57,589 nucleotides of DNA from Thiothrix sp. (GTDB taxonomy: Bacteria; Pseudomonadota; Gammaproteobacteria; Thiotrichales; Thiotrichaceae): contig JAGRJD010000049.1 of assembly GCA_020442915.1 (NCBI GenBank), positions 1-57,589 of the forward strand, read 5' to 3'. The position numbers and the translations under genes were made by a program. The notes beneath the pieces are model-generated. The model saw nothing but the letters and a program-made list of their open reading frames with translations. It was not told the DNA's origin and did no database searches. The stretch's first letter is position 1; each line of letters begins with the position of its first letter. Positions 33,730 to 43,399 of this stretch are shown one piece after another.

Positions 33730-34830
33730 TTACAGCACCTCCCTGCACGCCCGGTAGAGGTCTTTCCAGTCACTGCGCTCTTTCACCACCGTTTCCAGGT
33801 ACTCCTTCCACACCACACTGTCCTGCACCGGATCCTTCACGATCGCGCCGACCAGACCGGAAGCCAGATCACTGGCGGTCAGACGGCCATCACCGAAATG
33901 GGCGGCCAGTGCCATACCACTACCGACCACCGAGATTGCCTCAGCGGTACTGAGGGTACCGGAGGGCACCTTCAGTCTGGTCCTGCCATCCTGAGTCACA
34001 CCACTACGCAACTCACGGAAAATCGCCACCACCCGACGGATTTCCGCCAGCGCCGGTTTTTCCGCCGGCAATTCCAGGGCCCGTCCCAGACTGGCCACAC
34101 GGCGATCCACAATCCCGGCCTCCTCCTCCAGCGTTTCCGGAATCGGCAGAATCACGGTATTGAAACGGCGCTTCAGGGCGCTGGACAGCTCATTCACCCC
34201 CTTGTCCCGGTTATTGGCCGTGGCAATCAGATTGAAACCTTTCTGTGCCTGGCACTCGGTATTGAGCTCTGGAATCGGCAGGGTTTTTTCCGACAGAATC
34301 GTAATCAGCGTATCCTGCACATCCGCCGGAATCCGGGTCAGCTCCTCCACCCGCGCCACCAGGCCATTTTGCATCGCATGCATCACCGGACTGGCGATCA
34401 GGGCTTCCTGTGACGGCCCTCTGGCAATCAGCTGCGCATAGTTCCAGTTATAGCGCATGGCCTCTTCACCGGTACCCGCCGTCCCCTGCACAATCAGGGT
34501 GGAGCGCCCGGAAATGGCAGCCGCCAGGTGCTCGGACACCCACGACTTGGCAGTTCCCGGCAACCCGTACAACAGCAGGGCCCGGTCGGTCGCCAGTGTG
34601 GAAATGGCGATTTCCATCAGGCGGGCATTACCGATGTATTTAGGGCTGATCTCGGTACCGTCGTCAAGCGTCCCCCCCAGCAGATACGTGCGCACCGCCC
34701 AGGGCGACAACTGCCAGTTGGGGGGGCGGGCATGACTGTCCTGCGCACGCAGGGCCTCCAGCTCCTGTGCAAATTCCGTTTCAGCATGCTGGCGCAGGAC
34801 GGCCTGGGCCGGTTTCTTGTTGTCACTCAT
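33730..34830 (-). CDS. MoxR-family AAA+ ATPase
   Basis: This 366-residue protein has an AAA+ core. Walker A is GLPGTAKS at residues 89-96, followed by a Walker B-like VARVEEL and the sensor segment NLIATANNRDKG. MoxR ATPases act as chaperones that insert cofactors or remodel protein complexes, often with a von Willebrand A (vWA) protein. The gene overlaps the DUF5691 gene by 4 bp and follows the SWIM gene in one operon. This arrangement is related to the E. coli yehLMPQ cluster and the vWA-MoxR systems described by Aravind and colleagues. No vWA partner is next to it here. Confidence 0.85.
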   Translation of the reverse strand: MSDNKKPAQAVLRQHAETEFAQELEALRAQDSHARPPNWQLSPWAVRTYLLGGTLDDGTEISPKYIGNARLMEIAISTLATDRALLLYGLPGTAKSWVSEHLAAAISGRSTLIVQGTAGTGEEAMRYNWNYAQLIARGPSQEALIASPVMHAMQNGLVARVEELTRIPADVQDTLITILSEKTLPIPELNTECQAQKGFNLIATANNRDKGVNELSSALKRRFNTVILPIPETLEEEAGIVDRRVASLGRALELPAEKPALAEIRRVVAIFRELRSGVTQDGRTRLKVPSGTLSTAEAISVVGSGMALAAHFGDGRLTASDLASGLVGAIVKDPVQDSVVWKEYLETVVKERSDWKDLYRACREVL

Positions 34831-36395
34831 GATGGATCCTTCGGGGGTATGGTTTCCAGGGCCGCAGACAGGTCGACCCGGAAACGCAGGGTAAAGAGGG
34901 TATCAGTCAGCAGCCGGTGGAACGGATGGTCTTCTGCCTGCAGGGGCTGCTGCAGCTGCTGTGTGAAATCATCCACACAGCCGGGGTCAAGGTACACACC
35001 AAGGTGGCGACAGGCAGCCTGCGCTGCATACACGTATTTCTGCTGGTGAGCCATGCGTGCCGGCAGCTGTGCCAGCACCTGCCGGGAAAATACCCGGCTC
35101 CACGGATGCGACAGCTGCGTCAGCACATCCAGCTGTTCCAGGCTGCCGGTATGCTGCAGGCGCGCCAGTGCCACCGCTTCAGCATCAGCCGGGCTGAGCA
35201 CCTGCCACAGCGGGGAGTGATGCGAGTCGGCATGCCTCAGCCAGACCCCGGCCCAGGCACTGTCCGGGTAACGCAGCAAGGCCGCCTGCCACCCTTCCAG
35301 CAGTGCGGCTTTCCAGTCGTGTTTCTGTATCAGGGCCAACAACGCTGCCGGGTCAAGCTGCCAATGCTGCACCCAGTAAGCAGGGGGTACAAAAGACAGG
35401 GCCTGCTCCAGCCACCAGGCTTTCGCCCCTTTGCCCCGGGGTGGTTTTTCTTCGATGCCGTCACGCAGCCAGCCTTTCTCCCAGTGCTCCGGCAGCCTGA
35501 CCTGCAACTGTTTTTTGCCACCCAGCCGGTTGAACAGACCGGCTCCGGCCTGTATCCCCAGCCAGCCATCGAGCAGCGCCTGCCTACGCTGACGGAACGC
35601 GGAACCCGGCAATGCACCCAGCAGCTCGGCAGCCAGCTGGCGCACCCCCTTGCTGCGGTCATCAAGACAGCTTTCCAGCCAGGGCTCATCATCCAGACTC
35701 AGGTTGACCCGCAGGGCCTGCAGCAAATCCTGCCGGACCGGGGCAGCCTCCTGTTTCCAGACGGCCTGCAACTGCTCACGGGCAACCGCAGCCGGCTGCT
35801 CACTGCGCAACTGGCGCAGATAATCACTGCGCTGTGCCGGGTTGCCGTCTTCCCACACCCGGCTGTCCGGTTCCATGCCATCGGGAGTCAGCACCAGCAG
35901 GTGCTGCCAGTCAGGATTCCGGGCCGCCAGCCAGTGTCCCCGCCGCCCGAGCACGGCACTGATGGCCGGACGGATGGCACGGTTCTGGCGCGCCTGCTCC
36001 ATCAGGGCCGGCATGAGGCTTACCGGAATCCGCCAGCGGCGTGCCGCAACCAGTTCCAGCCAGCCATCCAGCAGCGGACGCAGATTGCTGTCCGCCAGCA
36101 GCCGGTGCAGGTGCATGACGGCAGCATCCGGAATCTGCACCAGATCGGGCCGGTCATCCGGGGGCGGCAGGGTGCCGGTAAAAACCGCCGGCAGGCTGCC
36201 CGCCGCCTGATATTGGACAGCCAGAGCCGCCACCCCCAGCAGTGCAGCTTCGCGCCCGCTGTCCGGGGGCAGCTGGCCACCGGGGCAGAGCTGTGCCAGA
36301 TAAGCCTGCAGGGCCGCACTGGCCGGTGGCAGGGTCTGTGTGTGCTGTTCGGTCCCCAGCAGGGCGATCTTGAGCAGGGTCTGTTGCAGTGTCAT
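34827..36395 (-). CDS. DUF5691 family helical-repeat protein
   Basis: This is a 522-residue, Leu/Gln/Trp-rich, probably all-helical protein. The start MTLQQTLLKIALLGTEQHTQ matches the DUF5691 N-terminus. HEAT-like segments are visible in the middle (LRVNLSLDDEPWLESCLDD, GVRQLAAELLGAL). The function is unknown; the family occurs next to SWIM and MoxR genes, as here. I chose the ATG at 36395, one base after the SWIM gene stop codon, over a longer frame. It overlaps the MoxR gene by 4 bp. Confidence 0.8.
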   Translation of the reverse strand: MTLQQTLLKIALLGTEQHTQTLPPASAALQAYLAQLCPGGQLPPDSGREAALLGVAALAVQYQAAGSLPAVFTGTLPPPDDRPDLVQIPDAAVMHLHRLLADSNLRPLLDGWLELVAARRWRIPVSLMPALMEQARQNRAIRPAISAVLGRRGHWLAARNPDWQHLLVLTPDGMEPDSRVWEDGNPAQRSDYLRQLRSEQPAAVAREQLQAVWKQEAAPVRQDLLQALRVNLSLDDEPWLESCLDDRSKGVRQLAAELLGALPGSAFRQRRQALLDGWLGIQAGAGLFNRLGGKKQLQVRLPEHWEKGWLRDGIEEKPPRGKGAKAWWLEQALSFVPPAYWVQHWQLDPAALLALIQKHDWKAALLEGWQAALLRYPDSAWAGVWLRHADSHHSPLWQVLSPADAEAVALARLQHTGSLEQLDVLTQLSHPWSRVFSRQVLAQLPARMAHQQKYVYAAQAACRHLGVYLDPGCVDDFTQQLQQPLQAEDHPFHRLLTDTLFTLRFRVDLSAALETIPPKDPS

Positions 36396-36396
36396 G

Positions 36397-37722
36397 TCAT
36401 CCCGCCTCGTCCAGCCGGCAGGTACCACAGACGGACAGGGCCTGACCATCCCATTCACCAAAGACGTTCAGTGCATGGCCACCGCTTTCACCCAGCAGCA
36501 CCCACGCCTGCTCCGGGCTCATATTGAGCGGCACGGCATGCTGCGCAGCATCAACCAGCCACCACTGATCATCCTGAGGTACCGGGATGGCAGCAGCGAC
36601 CGCAAACGGGAAATGCCCCAGCCAGGGGCAGCGGGCCAGCGCGTCTCCGTAGGCAGCAATGTTTTTCGCCAGTGAGACAAACGCCACTGCACCATCCCCC
36701 ATTGCCGGGACCGGCTCCTCAGAACCAGGAGGCAAGGCCCGCAACGGTACTGCTGACGGATAGAAAATCACCTTGCCCACCAGCGTCCCGCCCGTACCGG
36801 GATACAGGGCCATGGGCTGATTCTGCACCGCGAAATCCAGCAGCAGGGCAAAACGCCGTGATGCCAGTCCATACAGCCAGGTGCGCTGGATGCGCATCTG
36901 TCCATCCTCCTCCTGCCGCTGCCCGAGCACCTGCCAGTGATCAGCAACCCCCTCCAGTGTCTGCAGCTCCTCCCGCGACTGGGTGAAGCCCACCTGCATC
37001 AGGATGTCGGCCTGCAGCTCGGGTGACAGAAGATCACGGCGTTGCCAGGCTTCCAGCAGCAGGTGCAGGCGGCCCAGCTCCGCCAGCTGCCTTTCCTGCC
37101 AGGCTCCCCCCTGATAGCGCAGGCGGGCGGCACTTTGCAGGCGGCGTGCCAGACCGGGGGCCTGCGCATCGACCAGGCGAGCGGCCATACGCTGCCACTG
37201 GGCATCATCCTGTTGTGCCAGTCCCTGACGGATCAGGTCAAACAGCCAGCGCTGCAGCTCAGCCACACCGGCACTGACCTTGTCCTCGCGGGCGGCATTG
37301 CGCTTCTGCTGGGCAGCGGCACGTTTTTTCAGGGTGGCCTCATCCACCGGCTCATTCCGGGCAGCAGCCTTTTCCAGCTGTTTCTGTGCCCGCTGGCCAC
37401 GCTTGTCCAGCCACTCCTGCACCCATACCGGAGGCTCGCTTCCGGCCAGCGCCTCAGGGCTGGCTGCCAGCACCAGTGCCAGCCCCAGACCATGCTTGCA
37501 GGGAAACTTGCGGCTGGGGCAGGAACATCTGAAGGCAGGCTCCGCCAGCTCAATGGCAGCCTGATAAGGGTTTTTGCCGCTGCCCCTGATTTCACCCCAG
37601 ATCACACCATCAGCCTGCCCCAGGGTCTGCCATTGGCGGGGCTGGCTGAGTTTCTCCCCGGCTTTGAGCGAAGCGGCATCAGGTGCCAGTGCAGCAACGT
37701 GTGCAGTTGTCCAGGTTGTCAT
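36397..37722 (-). CDS. SWIM zinc-finger protein (YehQ-like)
   Basis: This 441-residue protein has a SWIM zinc site Cys66-x-Cys68-x6-Cys75-x-His77 in the segment FRCSCPSRKFPCKHGLG. A charged Lys/Arg/Ala-rich helix follows at about residues 110-150, and the C-terminal half is mainly Leu/Trp-rich. SWIM domains bind DNA or protein. The gene is first in a three-gene operon with DUF5691 and MoxR. No good ribosome site precedes the ATG at 37722. The role of this module in the cell is unproven. Confidence 0.83.
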   Translation of the reverse strand: MTTWTTAHVAALAPDAASLKAGEKLSQPRQWQTLGQADGVIWGEIRGSGKNPYQAAIELAEPAFRCSCPSRKFPCKHGLGLALVLAASPEALAGSEPPVWVQEWLDKRGQRAQKQLEKAAARNEPVDEATLKKRAAAQQKRNAAREDKVSAGVAELQRWLFDLIRQGLAQQDDAQWQRMAARLVDAQAPGLARRLQSAARLRYQGGAWQERQLAELGRLHLLLEAWQRRDLLSPELQADILMQVGFTQSREELQTLEGVADHWQVLGQRQEEDGQMRIQRTWLYGLASRRFALLLDFAVQNQPMALYPGTGGTLVGKVIFYPSAVPLRALPPGSEEPVPAMGDGAVAFVSLAKNIAAYGDALARCPWLGHFPFAVAAAIPVPQDDQWWLVDAAQHAVPLNMSPEQAWVLLGESGGHALNVFGEWDGQALSVCGTCRLDEAG

Positions 37723-38061
37723 GCATTATCGTGGTTTTATTAATGGAACGATGACGACTGCTACTCCGGAACACTCCCCATCAGCGAATAAAAATGAAGC
37801 TGGCCTGATGGTAGCCCTGTTGCAGGATACTTGCCAGCATTACACGGCAGAAACTGATGACTGGCAGATAGCAACGCCGAATCCGGCTGTGGGAGAGGAG
37901 AATAATGATACCCGCTGGTCAGGCCGCAGATGGAATGCCGGGTCTGCTGCCCAGCCTGCCTTGAAGAAACCCGCCACCATGGCCGAATCAGGCTGTTCCG
38001 ATTCCATCCATCATGGCGGGATGTTTTTCATGAAGACCGCTTCAGTTCATGCCCCGTGCGC
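37723..38061. other. intergenic stretch with no convincing gene
   Basis: This 339-bp gap holds the divergent side of the SWIM gene. On the plus strand a frame from an ATG at 37751 runs to 38095 but has no ribosome site or recognisable domain. Another plus frame near 37930 reads MECRVCCPACLEETRHH, a zinc-finger-like cluster, without a clear start. A decayed small gene is possible. No hairpin with a T-run was found. Confidence 0.3.
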
Positions 38062-39312
38062 TCAGGCACGTTCGGTGGTTCCCTTGATGACATAATTGCC
38101 GGAACCCGTGCTGTTGTCCGCCTCGGTTGCTGTATTGCTGTTCAGCAGGGCCCGGTCACTGTTGTCACCCTGGTTCGTGACACCATTCAGGTCAAGGTCC
38201 GAATTCAGGTAGCCGGAAGCAACATACTCAAATGAACCATTGATATTACCCGGATCCTTGAGAATGTCGGACAGCAGGCTGTTGGCATCATTCCCCGGCC
38301 CGAAAGCGGTCACACTGTTATCACCGTTGGCATCACCCGCCCACAGGGCCGCCTGCCCATCGACAACGGTGAACGCCTCTGCGCTGATGGTGTCCGGATT
38401 GGTGAAATCAACCAGGGTGCCATCCGTGCCGCTCAGGCTGACCGCACTGGTAGTCGTCACATCCAGATGGTTGCGGTGCGCCAGTGTCACAAAATATTCG
38501 CCCGCCGGGACATCAAAATGCAGGTCGGTGGTATTGGTATCGGCCTTGGCCACATCGCCGTCACGCTGGATGATGGCAGCCTGACTGCTGATGACGGTAT
38601 CCGGATTGTTGACATCGCGCAGCTCCACCAGCACCCAGTCTACCGGGGCATTATTCCCCGTGGTTGCCAGCGTGGTCGCCGAAAGGGTTTCGGTACCGTT
38701 GTAACCAAGGCTCTGATAGGGTTGGTCTTCAGGCAGCAGCGACTGCTCGCGCAAGGCATCCGTCATCAGCCCGGTATTGGCACGGTAAGCGCCCTGCAGC
38801 AAGCCTTTCACCTGCAAGGTGACGCCCTCATCGGTGGCCTGAACCGTACCACCTTCGGCAGGCCTGACACACTGACCACCACGCCCCCCCTCAGTCCGGG
38901 AGCCATGCGCATGATGGCCGCTCTCCAGCCTGCCGGAGCCGACATGGCCAAAATGACCACCTCCCCAGCGCTGTTGGGTCCGGCTGCCATCCTCACCGGC
39001 ACAGCGTGCGCCCTGCCGGCCAGCACTTTCACTGCCACCAGCGGCTTTTTCATGACGGCTGCTGTCACAGCGACTGCTGGTGCCGTGCCGGGACCCGGTT
39101 TCCCCCTTCACGATGGAACCCAGCTGCTGCTTGATAATGTTCTGCAGGCATCTGCCCTCAGTACCACCCGAAGCATGTCGCTGCACCCTGGCATCAAAGG
39201 AGTGCCCGGCTTTTTGCTCCTGACTCTGTGTACGTGTTTTCGAACAGGCTGAATCGGTACGAACGGGTTGGGGCTGAACGCGGATAGTGGATGAGCTGGC
39301 ACAAAATGTCAT
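38062..39312 (-). CDS. surface-type protein with hemagglutinin-like and dockerin-like segments
   Basis: This is a 416-residue protein. Residues 1-160 are Gly/Ser/Arg/His-rich low complexity with no signal peptide. From about 165 a domain reads VTLQVKGLLQGAYRANTGLM followed by TDALREQSLLPEDQPYQSLG, and later VDWVLVELRD and VPAGEYFVTLAHRNHL. This pattern is seen in many large surface and hemagglutinin-type proteins. Residues about 325-400 carry two dockerin-like Asp loops (AGDANGDNSV, NSDLDLNGVTNQGDNS) that probably bind calcium. AAGGA precedes the ATG. The export route and role are unknown. The upstream region is very AT-rich. Confidence 0.65.
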   Translation of the reverse strand: MTFCASSSTIRVQPQPVRTDSACSKTRTQSQEQKAGHSFDARVQRHASGGTEGRCLQNIIKQQLGSIVKGETGSRHGTSSRCDSSRHEKAAGGSESAGRQGARCAGEDGSRTQQRWGGGHFGHVGSGRLESGHHAHGSRTEGGRGGQCVRPAEGGTVQATDEGVTLQVKGLLQGAYRANTGLMTDALREQSLLPEDQPYQSLGYNGTETLSATTLATTGNNAPVDWVLVELRDVNNPDTVISSQAAIIQRDGDVAKADTNTTDLHFDVPAGEYFVTLAHRNHLDVTTTSAVSLSGTDGTLVDFTNPDTISAEAFTVVDGQAALWAGDANGDNSVTAFGPGNDANSLLSDILKDPGNINGSFEYVASGYLNSDLDLNGVTNQGDNSDRALLNSNTATEADNSTGSGNYVIKGTTERA

Positions 39313-39354
39313 GGTTCTGATCCTTTTTTTGGGTATTGTGGCTGAATCGTGGTA

Positions 39355-39410
39355 AACCGAATTTTATAAAATAAATTTATCATAAATAAAAAAATAAAAT
39401 TCCTTTCCCA
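39355..39410. other. AT-rich promoter region between two surface-protein genes
   Basis: This stretch is almost pure A/T, with several TAAAAT-, TTTATAA- and TATGAT-like words on the minus strand, in an otherwise GC-rich window. It is 45-100 bp ahead of the 38062-39312 gene and probably holds its promoter. A silencer-type protein could also bind there. Confidence 0.35.
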
Positions 39411-39514
39411 TGACTGAAGGGGGAAGTCTCTGGATTAATGGCAGGAACCCTTCCACCGCATCCCTGCGGTACAGACCCGGCGAAAATACTGCAAAACCTT
39501 CACCGGGATACTGA

Positions 39515-40867
39515 TCAGTAACCGGTGATGCCGTAATCCTTCAACAGGCCGGAAGTGTCATCCGCCTGCAGAATCACATAATGGTGCTCTCCATTGGCGT
39601 CATGGAACACAAAGCGGCCATGACCGGCATAAGCCTTGCCACCCACCAGAAAAGGTGGCAGCGCTTTGCGGCTCTCAAAGGCGAGGTAATCATCACCATA
39701 CAGCTGCAGTTCGGTATCTTCAGGACTCATCTCGCCATCCGGGGTGTACTGTGCTGCCGGAATGACCAATACCTTGCCGGCTGCCGCCGAATGATCCAGC
39801 GCCTGAATGGCAACCAGCTGGTCCAGGCGACCATTGTAGAGCATGTCCTGTGCCCGGATTTCAGAGGCCCGGAACACATTCCCGCAGCGGGTAAAGATGC
39901 GCAGTCCCTCCTCTGAGAACCACAGATTGCCACACACCGCATAATCGCCATGATAGGGTGAGTCATACAGATAGCCTGCAGGGCCGGCACTGATATCATA
40001 GGCCTCCAGGTCTGATGGCAACAGCCCGTTGTTGGCCCCGTAAATCCGCTGGCCATCCGGATGCAGTCTGGCTTTGGTTCCGGCAAAAATGCTCCAGCCG
40101 CTACCCCCGGATGCTGCACCGGTAGTCAGGTCTATACTGTAAATATCCGTCCACTGATTCGTGAGCGGAAACACATAGGCATAGCCATTGCCGCCAAGCA
40201 CCACATCGACACTGTCGGTACTGACAGGCCAGGTATGTTCCAGTATCCCCTGCTCCAGATTGATCAGCGACACCCAGGCATCGTAGGCGACCGCAGCGGA
40301 AAGGCCATCCGGACTGACCGAAACACTGGTCGGCATCCGGGGCAGGTCAATGGCGGCTTCATCACCACTGACCGGGTCGCGCATGTACAGGCGGTTCGGG
40401 CTGCCAGCCACCATCACCAGCCGATCCAGGGTCCGACTGTATTCAGCATCCAGCACCCGGTAATCCAGCAGCGCAATATCCCGGCTGGCATGCAAAGTCA
40501 CATTGGCCGTATCACTCAGACGACCATCACTGACAGTGACGGAAAACAGGTAATCCCCTTCCACATCCGGTGTAAAATCCGGTTGGGCCGCCGTTGTAGC
40601 GGTAAAACCGGCGCTGCTGTCTGCAGGCTTCGAGGCCAGCACCCACCGGAAAGACAGGGCATCACCATCCGCATCACTGCTCGCGCCGGCATCCAGACCG
40701 GCTGCCTGCCCGATACGGGCATGAACATCGGCAGCAATCGTTGCCAGCGGTTTATGGTTGACACCGGTATTGTTGCTTCCGCCATCACAGGCACCAAGAA
40801 ACAGGGATAACACCAGAACAGCAATTATGCCGGAAGCCCGGAAGCCCGATAGTTTTGATGATGTCAT
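39515..40867 (-). CDS. lipoprotein with PKD domain and beta-propeller
   Basis: This 450-residue predicted lipoprotein has signal helix GIIAVLVLSLFLGAC, with the lipobox Cys at about residue 27. Residues about 38-130 form a PKD domain (GLDAGASSDADGDALSFRWVL, GDYLFSVTVSDGRLSD). The rest has repeated beta-strand blocks ending in residues such as SPDGL, HPDGQRIYG and SEEGLRIF, as in seven-bladed propellers. Such proteins usually bind sugars or proteins at the cell surface. The partner is unknown. The upstream 80 bp are AT-rich and hold a small inverted repeat. Confidence 0.75.
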   Translation of the reverse strand: MTSSKLSGFRASGIIAVLVLSLFLGACDGGSNNTGVNHKPLATIAADVHARIGQAAGLDAGASSDADGDALSFRWVLASKPADSSAGFTATTAAQPDFTPDVEGDYLFSVTVSDGRLSDTANVTLHASRDIALLDYRVLDAEYSRTLDRLVMVAGSPNRLYMRDPVSGDEAAIDLPRMPTSVSVSPDGLSAAVAYDAWVSLINLEQGILEHTWPVSTDSVDVVLGGNGYAYVFPLTNQWTDIYSIDLTTGAASGGSGWSIFAGTKARLHPDGQRIYGANNGLLPSDLEAYDISAGPAGYLYDSPYHGDYAVCGNLWFSEEGLRIFTRCGNVFRASEIRAQDMLYNGRLDQLVAIQALDHSAAAGKVLVIPAAQYTPDGEMSPEDTELQLYGDDYLAFESRKALPPFLVGGKAYAGHGRFVFHDANGEHHYVILQADDTSGLLKDYGITGY

Positions 40868-40943
40868 GCGAAGCAGCCCTTTTTATTAAAAATTTTAATA
40901 TGAAATAATATTTAGCAGGCTCTGAAATCATATTCAAATACCG

Positions 40944-40958
40944 CTGACTCAAGGTCAG
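40944..40958. promoter_or_regulatory. CTGAC-TCAAG-GTCAG inverted repeat, possible operator
   Basis: A perfect 5-bp dyad around a 5-base spacer lies about 77 bp ahead of the PKD lipoprotein start. It is short enough to occur by chance. Confidence 0.25.
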
Positions 40959-41007
40959 TTCATGCCGGACGGACATGGAATGCAACAGACAAGCAGCCTT
41001 TTCCACC

Positions 41008-41325
41008 TCAGAACAGAAACCAGTAAAGCAGCAGCAGGGTCACGCCCCAAAACAGAACCGTGCGGCTGAACAGGCCCGAATGACGGCTTGAGCCAGCTCC
41101 CGAGTCAGCACCACCCGCACTTTGATCATAGGCGGCAATCACCGGCAATGCCGACTCGTAATCCTCATCAGCCACCAGCACCGTGGCAAAATCCATGGGT
41201 GCCAGTTCACCCACCCCGCCCTGCAGGTATTGCCCACCGACATGACCTTCAATGCCCTGGGCAGCCAGCATGCCGGCCACGATATGCGCCTCGGTCACAT
41301 TGCCTGCCCGGTAAACGATCTTCAT
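41008..41325 (-). CDS. DUF2007 protein with C-terminal membrane helix
   Basis: This is a 105-residue protein. Residues 1-70 match the DUF2007 (putative signal-transducing) fold: MKIVYRAGNVTEAHIVAGML and FATVLVADEDYESALPVIAAY. A Gly/Ser-rich linker leads to a C-terminal transmembrane helix (TVLFWGVTLLLLYWFLF). The function is unknown. It is 16 bp downstream of glyS and probably on the same transcript. Confidence 0.8.
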   Translation of the reverse strand: MKIVYRAGNVTEAHIVAGMLAAQGIEGHVGGQYLQGGVGELAPMDFATVLVADEDYESALPVIAAYDQSAGGADSGAGSSRHSGLFSRTVLFWGVTLLLLYWFLF

Positions 41326-41341
41326 GGCCGACAGGCACCGG

Positions 41342-43399
41342 CTAAAGCACGGACAGGTCCGCCACGCGCAGGAACAGTGCCTGCAACCGGCTCAGCAGTG
41401 CCAGCCGGTTGTCGCGCAAGGCCGCATCATCCGCCATGACCATGACCTCATCAAAAAACCGGTCCACCGGCTCACGCAGTTCCGCCAGCGAGAACAGGGC
41501 CGTCTCATAGTCACCCGCAGCAAACAGCGGCATAACCCTGCTCTCCTGTGCGGCAATGGCTGCCGCCAGCGCCTGTTCTGCCGGCTCAACAAGCCGCCCG
41601 GCATGCAGGGTTTCCGGCAGTTCACCCGCCACCTTGCGCAGGATGTTGCTGATGCGCTTGTTGGCCGCAGCCAGGGCTTCCGCAGCACTCAGCTGCCGGA
41701 ACTCGGCCACCGCCCTGACCCGGCGCCCGAAGTCCAGCGGACGGGTCGGCCTGACGGCTGCCACGGCATCCACCAGCTCCACACCGATGCCCTGCTCCTG
41801 ATAATAGGCCCGCAGACGCTCCAGCACGTAATCCAGCGCGGCCTGCGTATCCGGCTTTTCACCCAGCTGTGCGGTCAGGCCATCAGCCGCCCGCTCAAGC
41901 AGCTGTGCCAGATCCAGCGGCAATTCCTGCTCAATCAGGATGCGCAGCACTCCCAGTGCCGCCCGCCGCAGCCCGAACGGGTCTTTGGTGCCAGTGGGCT
42001 TCTGGCCAATGGCGAAAATCCCGGCCAGCGTATCAATGCGCTCAGCCAGCGCCAACACCCGTCCGGTTTCAGACGCCGGCAGCTGGTCTCCCGCCTGTCG
42101 GGGCAGGTACTGCTCTTCCATGGCCTGCGCCACTTCATCCGCCTCACCGTCATGATGGGCATAATAACGCCCCATGATGCCCTGCAGATCGGTAAACTCG
42201 AACACCATGCTGGTGAGCAGGTCACACTTGCCCAGCTCGGCAGCACGCACCGCCGCCACCCGGTCATACCCGAGTTCAGCGGCAATTCCGTCTGCCAGCA
42301 GGGCCACCCGCTGCGACTTGTCATACAGGGTGCCCAGCTGCTGCTGGAACACCACGGTTTTGAGCCGGTCACGACGCGAAGCCAGCGTGTGCCTGCGATC
42401 CTGATTCCAGAAGAAGGCCGCATCGCTGAAACGCGGACGGATCACGCGCTCATTACCGGCACTGACCCTGGCCGGGTCCGTGCTTTCGATATTGCTGATG
42501 GTGATGAAAGCCGGCAGCAGGCGCCCGTCGGCAGCGGCAATGCCGAAATACTTCTGATCCCCCTGCATGGTATGGATCAGGGCCTCCTGCGGCACCTGCA
42601 GAAATTTTTCCTCAAAACGGCCCGCCACCGGCACCGGCCACTCCACCAGTGCCGCCACCTCATCCAGCAGGCTGTCCGGCATGATGGGCCGGCCCCCCAG
42701 TTCGGTTGCCAACTGCTCCACCCTGGTCCTGATCAGCTCACGACGGGCCTCAAAGCGGGCAATCACATACGCCTGCCCCAATTGCACCGCATAGTCAGCC
42801 GGTGATGCAATCGCCACCGGACCCGGTGCATGGAAACGGTGTCCGCGTGACTCCCGTCCCGATGAAATCCCCAGAATGCCGGCCTCAATCACCTCATGGT
42901 CAGCCAGCATCACGACCCAGTGGACCGGGCGCACAAACTCGGCCTCCCCATCCCCCCAGCGCATGCGCCTGGGGATCGGCAAGGCCGCCAGTGAACGTTC
43001 CACAATACCGGGGAACAGGGCGTGGGTGGCCTGTCCGGGCTGCTGCTGGCGGAATACCAGCCAGCCCCCCCTGTCGGTCTCCAGACGTGCCAGCGCACTG
43101 ACACTCACCCCGCAGGAAGCCGCAAAGCCTTCAGCGGCTCTGGTCGGTTTGCCCTCCTTATCAAAAGCCGCCTGCAAGGCCGGCCCCCGGCGTTCAATGG
43201 TCTGGTCAGCCTGCTGTGCCGGTACATCCTGCACCCAGACCGCCAGCCGGCGCGGGGCCGCATAGGCATGCACCCCGCCGGGTTCCAGCCCGGCCTCGCG
43301 CAGTCCGGTTTCAATGCCCAGGGTAAAGGCTTCCGACAGGGTTTTCAGTGCCTTGGGCGGCAGCTCTTCAGTGCCGATTTCCACCAGTAAATCCATCAT
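41342..43399 (-). CDS. glyS: glycyl-tRNA synthetase beta subunit
   Basis: This is one half of the bacterial-type alpha2beta2 glycyl-tRNA synthetase. The 685-residue product starts [18 protein letters not shown], the family N-terminus. It contains [16 protein letters not shown], the HD-like [10 protein letters not shown] and [20 protein letters not shown]. The ATG at 43399 overlaps the glyQ stop codon, so the two subunits are translationally coupled. Confidence 0.97.
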   Translation of the reverse strand: MMDLLVEIGTEELPPKALKTLSEAFTLGIETGLREAGLEPGGVHAYAAPRRLAVWVQDVPAQQADQTIERRGPALQAAFDKEGKPTRAAEGFAASCGVSVSALARLETDRGGWLVFRQQQPGQATHALFPGIVERSLAALPIPRRMRWGDGEAEFVRPVHWVVMLADHEVIEAGILGISSGRESRGHRFHAPGPVAIASPADYAVQLGQAYVIARFEARRELIRTRVEQLATELGGRPIMPDSLLDEVAALVEWPVPVAGRFEEKFLQVPQEALIHTMQGDQKYFGIAAADGRLLPAFITISNIESTDPARVSAGNERVIRPRFSDAAFFWNQDRRHTLASRRDRLKTVVFQQQLGTLYDKSQRVALLADGIAAELGYDRVAAVRAAELGKCDLLTSMVFEFTDLQGIMGRYYAHHDGEADEVAQAMEEQYLPRQAGDQLPASETGRVLALAERIDTLAGIFAIGQKPTGTKDPFGLRRAALGVLRILIEQELPLDLAQLLERAADGLTAQLGEKPDTQAALDYVLERLRAYYQEQGIGVELVDAVAAVRPTRPLDFGRRVRAVAEFRQLSAAEALAAANKRISNILRKVAGELPETLHAGRLVEPAEQALAAAIAAQESRVMPLFAAGDYETALFSLAELREPVDRFFDEVMVMADDAALRDNRLALLSRLQALFLRVADLSVL

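Noticed and set aside
34917..36527. 536-codon plus-strand frame opposite the DUF5691 gene
   Set aside because: It is a GC-driven shadow; the minus strand has the family N-terminus and tight operon overlaps.
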